Shown: piece by piece, positions 32,940 through 33,518 of the stretch
How positions within the stretch are numbered: position 1 is the first letter of the stretch
How the letters are laid out: each line of letters begins with the position of its first letter
Source of the DNA: DATKMS01 sp041497995
GTDB lineage: Bacteria; Desulfobacterota; Binatia; HRBIN30
Length of the DNA: 33,518 bases
Assembly: GCA_041497995.1 (NCBI GenBank)
Contig: JBGQHM010000021.1
Location: 1 to 33,518, forward strand
Reading direction: 5' to 3'
Translations under genes and position numbers: made by a program
The notes under the pieces: model-generated
What the model saw: only the letters and a program-made list of their open reading frames with translations
Database searches by the model: none
What the model was told of the DNA's origin: nothing

Positions 32940-33518
32940 ATGAAATCGGTTACGCACCACGTGCTCGTGACGGTCGCCCTGCTTGTAGGCCTTTGGACTT
33001 TCGTGACGCCGTCTGCCGCCCACGCCAAGCTCACACCGGCGCAGAAGTGCGGCAACGCCAAGGAGGGGGCGACGGCGAAGAAGGCGGCGGCCAAGATTGC
33101 CTGCTACACCAAGACCAAGCTGGCGGCGCCACCGGACGCTGCGTGCCTGCAGAAGGCGGAGGACAAGTTCACCAAGGCGTTTGCCGCGGCGGAGAAGCCC
33201 GGCGCGTGCCACGTCAGCGGCGACGCCGGCAGTATCGAGGGCAGCGTTGACGCCTACGTCACCGCGCTGGTGCAGGCGATAGAGCCGCAGGCGGGCGCGA
33301 CCACCCCGGCGCAGACGTGTGCGGTGGCGAAGCTGAAGGCGGCCAGCAAGAAGACCACGGCCAAGATGAAATGCGAGCAGCAGAACCTGTCTACCGGCAG
33401 CCCGTTGTTGCTGGGGCTCTGTTTTTCAACGCCGGAGCAGAAGTTCACCGCTGCGTTCACCAAGGCTGAGGCGCCTGGTGCCTGCGCGACCACGGGCGAC
33501 GCGGTGGCGATCGAGAGC
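32940..33518 (+). CDS. Secreted Ala/Lys/Cys-repeat protein, cut by window edge
   Basis: 193 codons are open to the end of the window. I chose ATG 32940 because AAGGAGGG (32925-32932) lies 8 bases upstream and a clear signal peptide follows (MKSVTHHVLVTVALLVGLW, cleavage near AHA/KL at about residue 30). The mature part is built of units of about 80 residues with fixed cysteines. Unit 1 covers about 36-112 (KCGNAKEGATAKKAAAKIAC, then CLQKAEDKFTKAF and GACHVSGDAGSIE). Unit 2 starts near residue 123 (TCAVAKLKAASKKTTAKMKC, then CFSTPEQKFTAAF and GACATTGDAVAIES), where the window ends. The pattern is Ala/Lys-rich helices joined by probable disulfides. No function is known to me. More units may follow beyond the edge. 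Confidence 0.85.
   Translation, partial: MKSVTHHVLVTVALLVGLWTFVTPSAAHAKLTPAQKCGNAKEGATAKKAAAKIACYTKTKLAAPPDAACLQKAEDKFTKAFAAAEKPGACHVSGDAGSIEGSVDAYVTALVQAIEPQAGATTPAQTCAVAKLKAASKKTTAKMKCEQQNLSTGSPLLLGLCFSTPEQKFTAAFTKAEAPGACATTGDAVAIES

Overview
The window is GC-rich, densely coded DNA from a Gram-negative (diderm) bacterium. The evidence for two membranes is a complete outer-membrane secretin operon. The lineage is inferred, not proven. The secreted proteins at the right-hand end combine dockerin-like Asp/Asn/Gly repeats with Cys-rich segments, and a second type carries Ala/Lys/Cys repeats. From memory, both styles are common in uncultured deltaproteobacteria-like groups such as Binatota. No rRNA, tRNA, CRISPR array, transposase or phage gene was seen.

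Layout. (1) 107-2690, + strand: a small unknown protein, then an ECF sigma factor / anti-sigma factor / DUF3106 module (548-2024), then a stand-alone receiver-domain protein. (2) 2725-8996, - strand: a tetrapyrrole block. In transcription order it runs A-type Fe-S carrier, siroheme synthase N-terminal enzyme, hemA, hemC, a cobA-hemD fusion and hemB, followed by infA, which has its own likely promoter. (3) 9157-22319, + strand: a type II secretion (T2SS) operon in the order gspC-D-E-F-G-H-I-J-K-L-M-N, with many start/stop overlaps. The prepilin peptidase GspO is not in the window. (4) 22323-23840, - strand: an alkaline-phosphatase-superfamily protein whose usual active-site residues look altered. 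(5) 23991-26370, + strand: a membrane-anchored unknown protein and a sigma-54 activator of the NtrC type. (6) 26315-29858, - strand: a CBS-pair protein and two tandem paralogous secreted Cys-rich proteins. (7) 30107-33518, + strand: an acyl-CoA synthetase-like protein with a substituted catalytic lysine, a DUF218 protein, a DUF4911 protein, and a secreted Ala/Lys/Cys-repeat protein cut off by the window edge.

How the parts fit. HemA, HemB, HemC and HemD make uroporphyrinogen III. The CobA half of the fusion and the separate Met8/CysG-N-like enzyme divert it to precorrin-2, sirohydrochlorin and siroheme. The Fe-S carrier heads this group. The T2SS operon encodes the secretin, ATPase, platform and all five pseudopilins. 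Two paralogous exported proteins about 5 kb downstream share an identical C-terminal pentapeptide, and a third exported protein lies at the edge; these are reasonable candidate substrates, but this is inference.

The best leads for something undescribed are: the paralogue pair with its shared tail and a hairpin that encloses the start codon of the second gene; the GspD with a glycine-rich insertion of about 110 residues and a long C-terminal extension; and the enzyme-like proteins with substituted catalytic residues.
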